This document shows, in pieces, positions 13,958-13,991 of a stretch of DNA of 13,991 nt (position 1 is the stretch's first letter; the number at the start of each line of letters is the position of its first letter). Position numbers and translations under genes: made by a program. The stretch lies in assembly GCA_021845835.1 (NCBI GenBank), contig JAJZVE010000048.1:1-13991 (forward strand), read 5' to 3'. The notes below the pieces were generated by a model that made no database searches, had not been told where the DNA came from, and saw nothing but the letters and a program-made list of their open reading frames with translations. Source of the DNA: Pseudomonadota bacterium (lineage in GTDB: Bacteria; Pseudomonadota; Alphaproteobacteria; Acetobacterales; Acetobacteraceae).

Positions 13958-13991
13958 ATGGAGACGATCGCCCCCTTCCGTATCACCGTCT
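13958..13991 (+). CDS. Start of an unidentified gene, possibly an epoxide hydrolase (3' end outside window)
   Basis: Only 11 codons are visible (METIAPFRITV). An AGGAG at 13942-13946 precedes the ATG by 11 bases, slightly far. The PFRI-V pattern recalls the N-terminus of epoxide hydrolases (EHN domain), but so few residues cannot establish this. Confidence 0.4.
   Translation, partial: METIAPFRITV

Noticed and set aside
1..13991. CRISPR arrays, tRNA or rRNA genes, phage modules, toxin-antitoxin pairs
   Set aside because: No regularly spaced repeats, RNA gene signatures or matching proteins were seen on either strand.

Overview
The window looks like chromosomal DNA from a very GC-rich alphaproteobacterium. 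Most genes are GC-saturated at third codon positions, and the protein types and gene order fit Acetobacteraceae or a related Rhodospirillales family. That placement is inference from composition and protein flavour only.

Layout. (1) 1-2100: the 3' part of gap (GAPDH) followed by a complete pgk, two consecutive lower-glycolysis/gluconeogenesis enzymes, with a hairpin between them and a likely terminator after pgk. (2) 2164-5799: small and envelope genes. These are a short Ala/Pro-rich ORF, a NUDIX hydrolase coupled by a GTGA overlap to a small secreted protein, a convergent periplasmic DsbA/ScsC-like thiol-disulfide protein, and, divergent from that, a lipoprotein-like and very divergent gamma-glutamyltransferase (GGT) homologue. 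(3) 5989-7313: a minus-strand pair of noticeably lower GC, encoding a small periplasmic HMA-fold protein without the metal-binding cysteines and an outer-membrane beta-barrel of the phenol MetA-pathway type. (4) 7462-8899: a decayed IS66-family element with recognisable terminal inverted repeats. Its transposase gene carries one large deletion and two frameshifts. Directly against its right end lies a 61-residue remnant of a PLP aminotransferase gene that itself has an internal deletion. (5) 9113-12898: a sugar-acid or hydroxy-acid catabolic locus. On the minus strand an HpcH/HpaI aldolase is followed by a UxaA/GarD-type dehydratase with a one-base frameshift; divergent from them is an FAD-linked D-2-hydroxyacid (lactate/glycolate type) dehydrogenase. 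(6) 13073-13855: a GntR/UTRA regulator, probably controlling the locus. The window ends in the first 11 codons of another gene, possibly an epoxide hydrolase.

How the parts fit. The dehydratase and the class II pyruvate aldolase form the classic pair that dehydrates an aldarate or aldonate and then splits the 2-keto-3-deoxy acid to pyruvate plus an aldehyde; the FAD dehydrogenase would oxidise a 2-hydroxy acid. The frameshift in the dehydratase means this route may be broken in this strain, unless it is a sequencing error. Region 5800-9110 looks like a site of insertion and deletion: foreign-looking genes, a dead insertion sequence without target duplication, and a half-deleted host gene.

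No tRNA, rRNA, CRISPR array or phage module was seen. I see no clear new defence or mobile system. The least understood items are the cysteine-free HMA protein with its outer-membrane partner and the GGT-like lipoprotein that lacks canonical catalytic residues.
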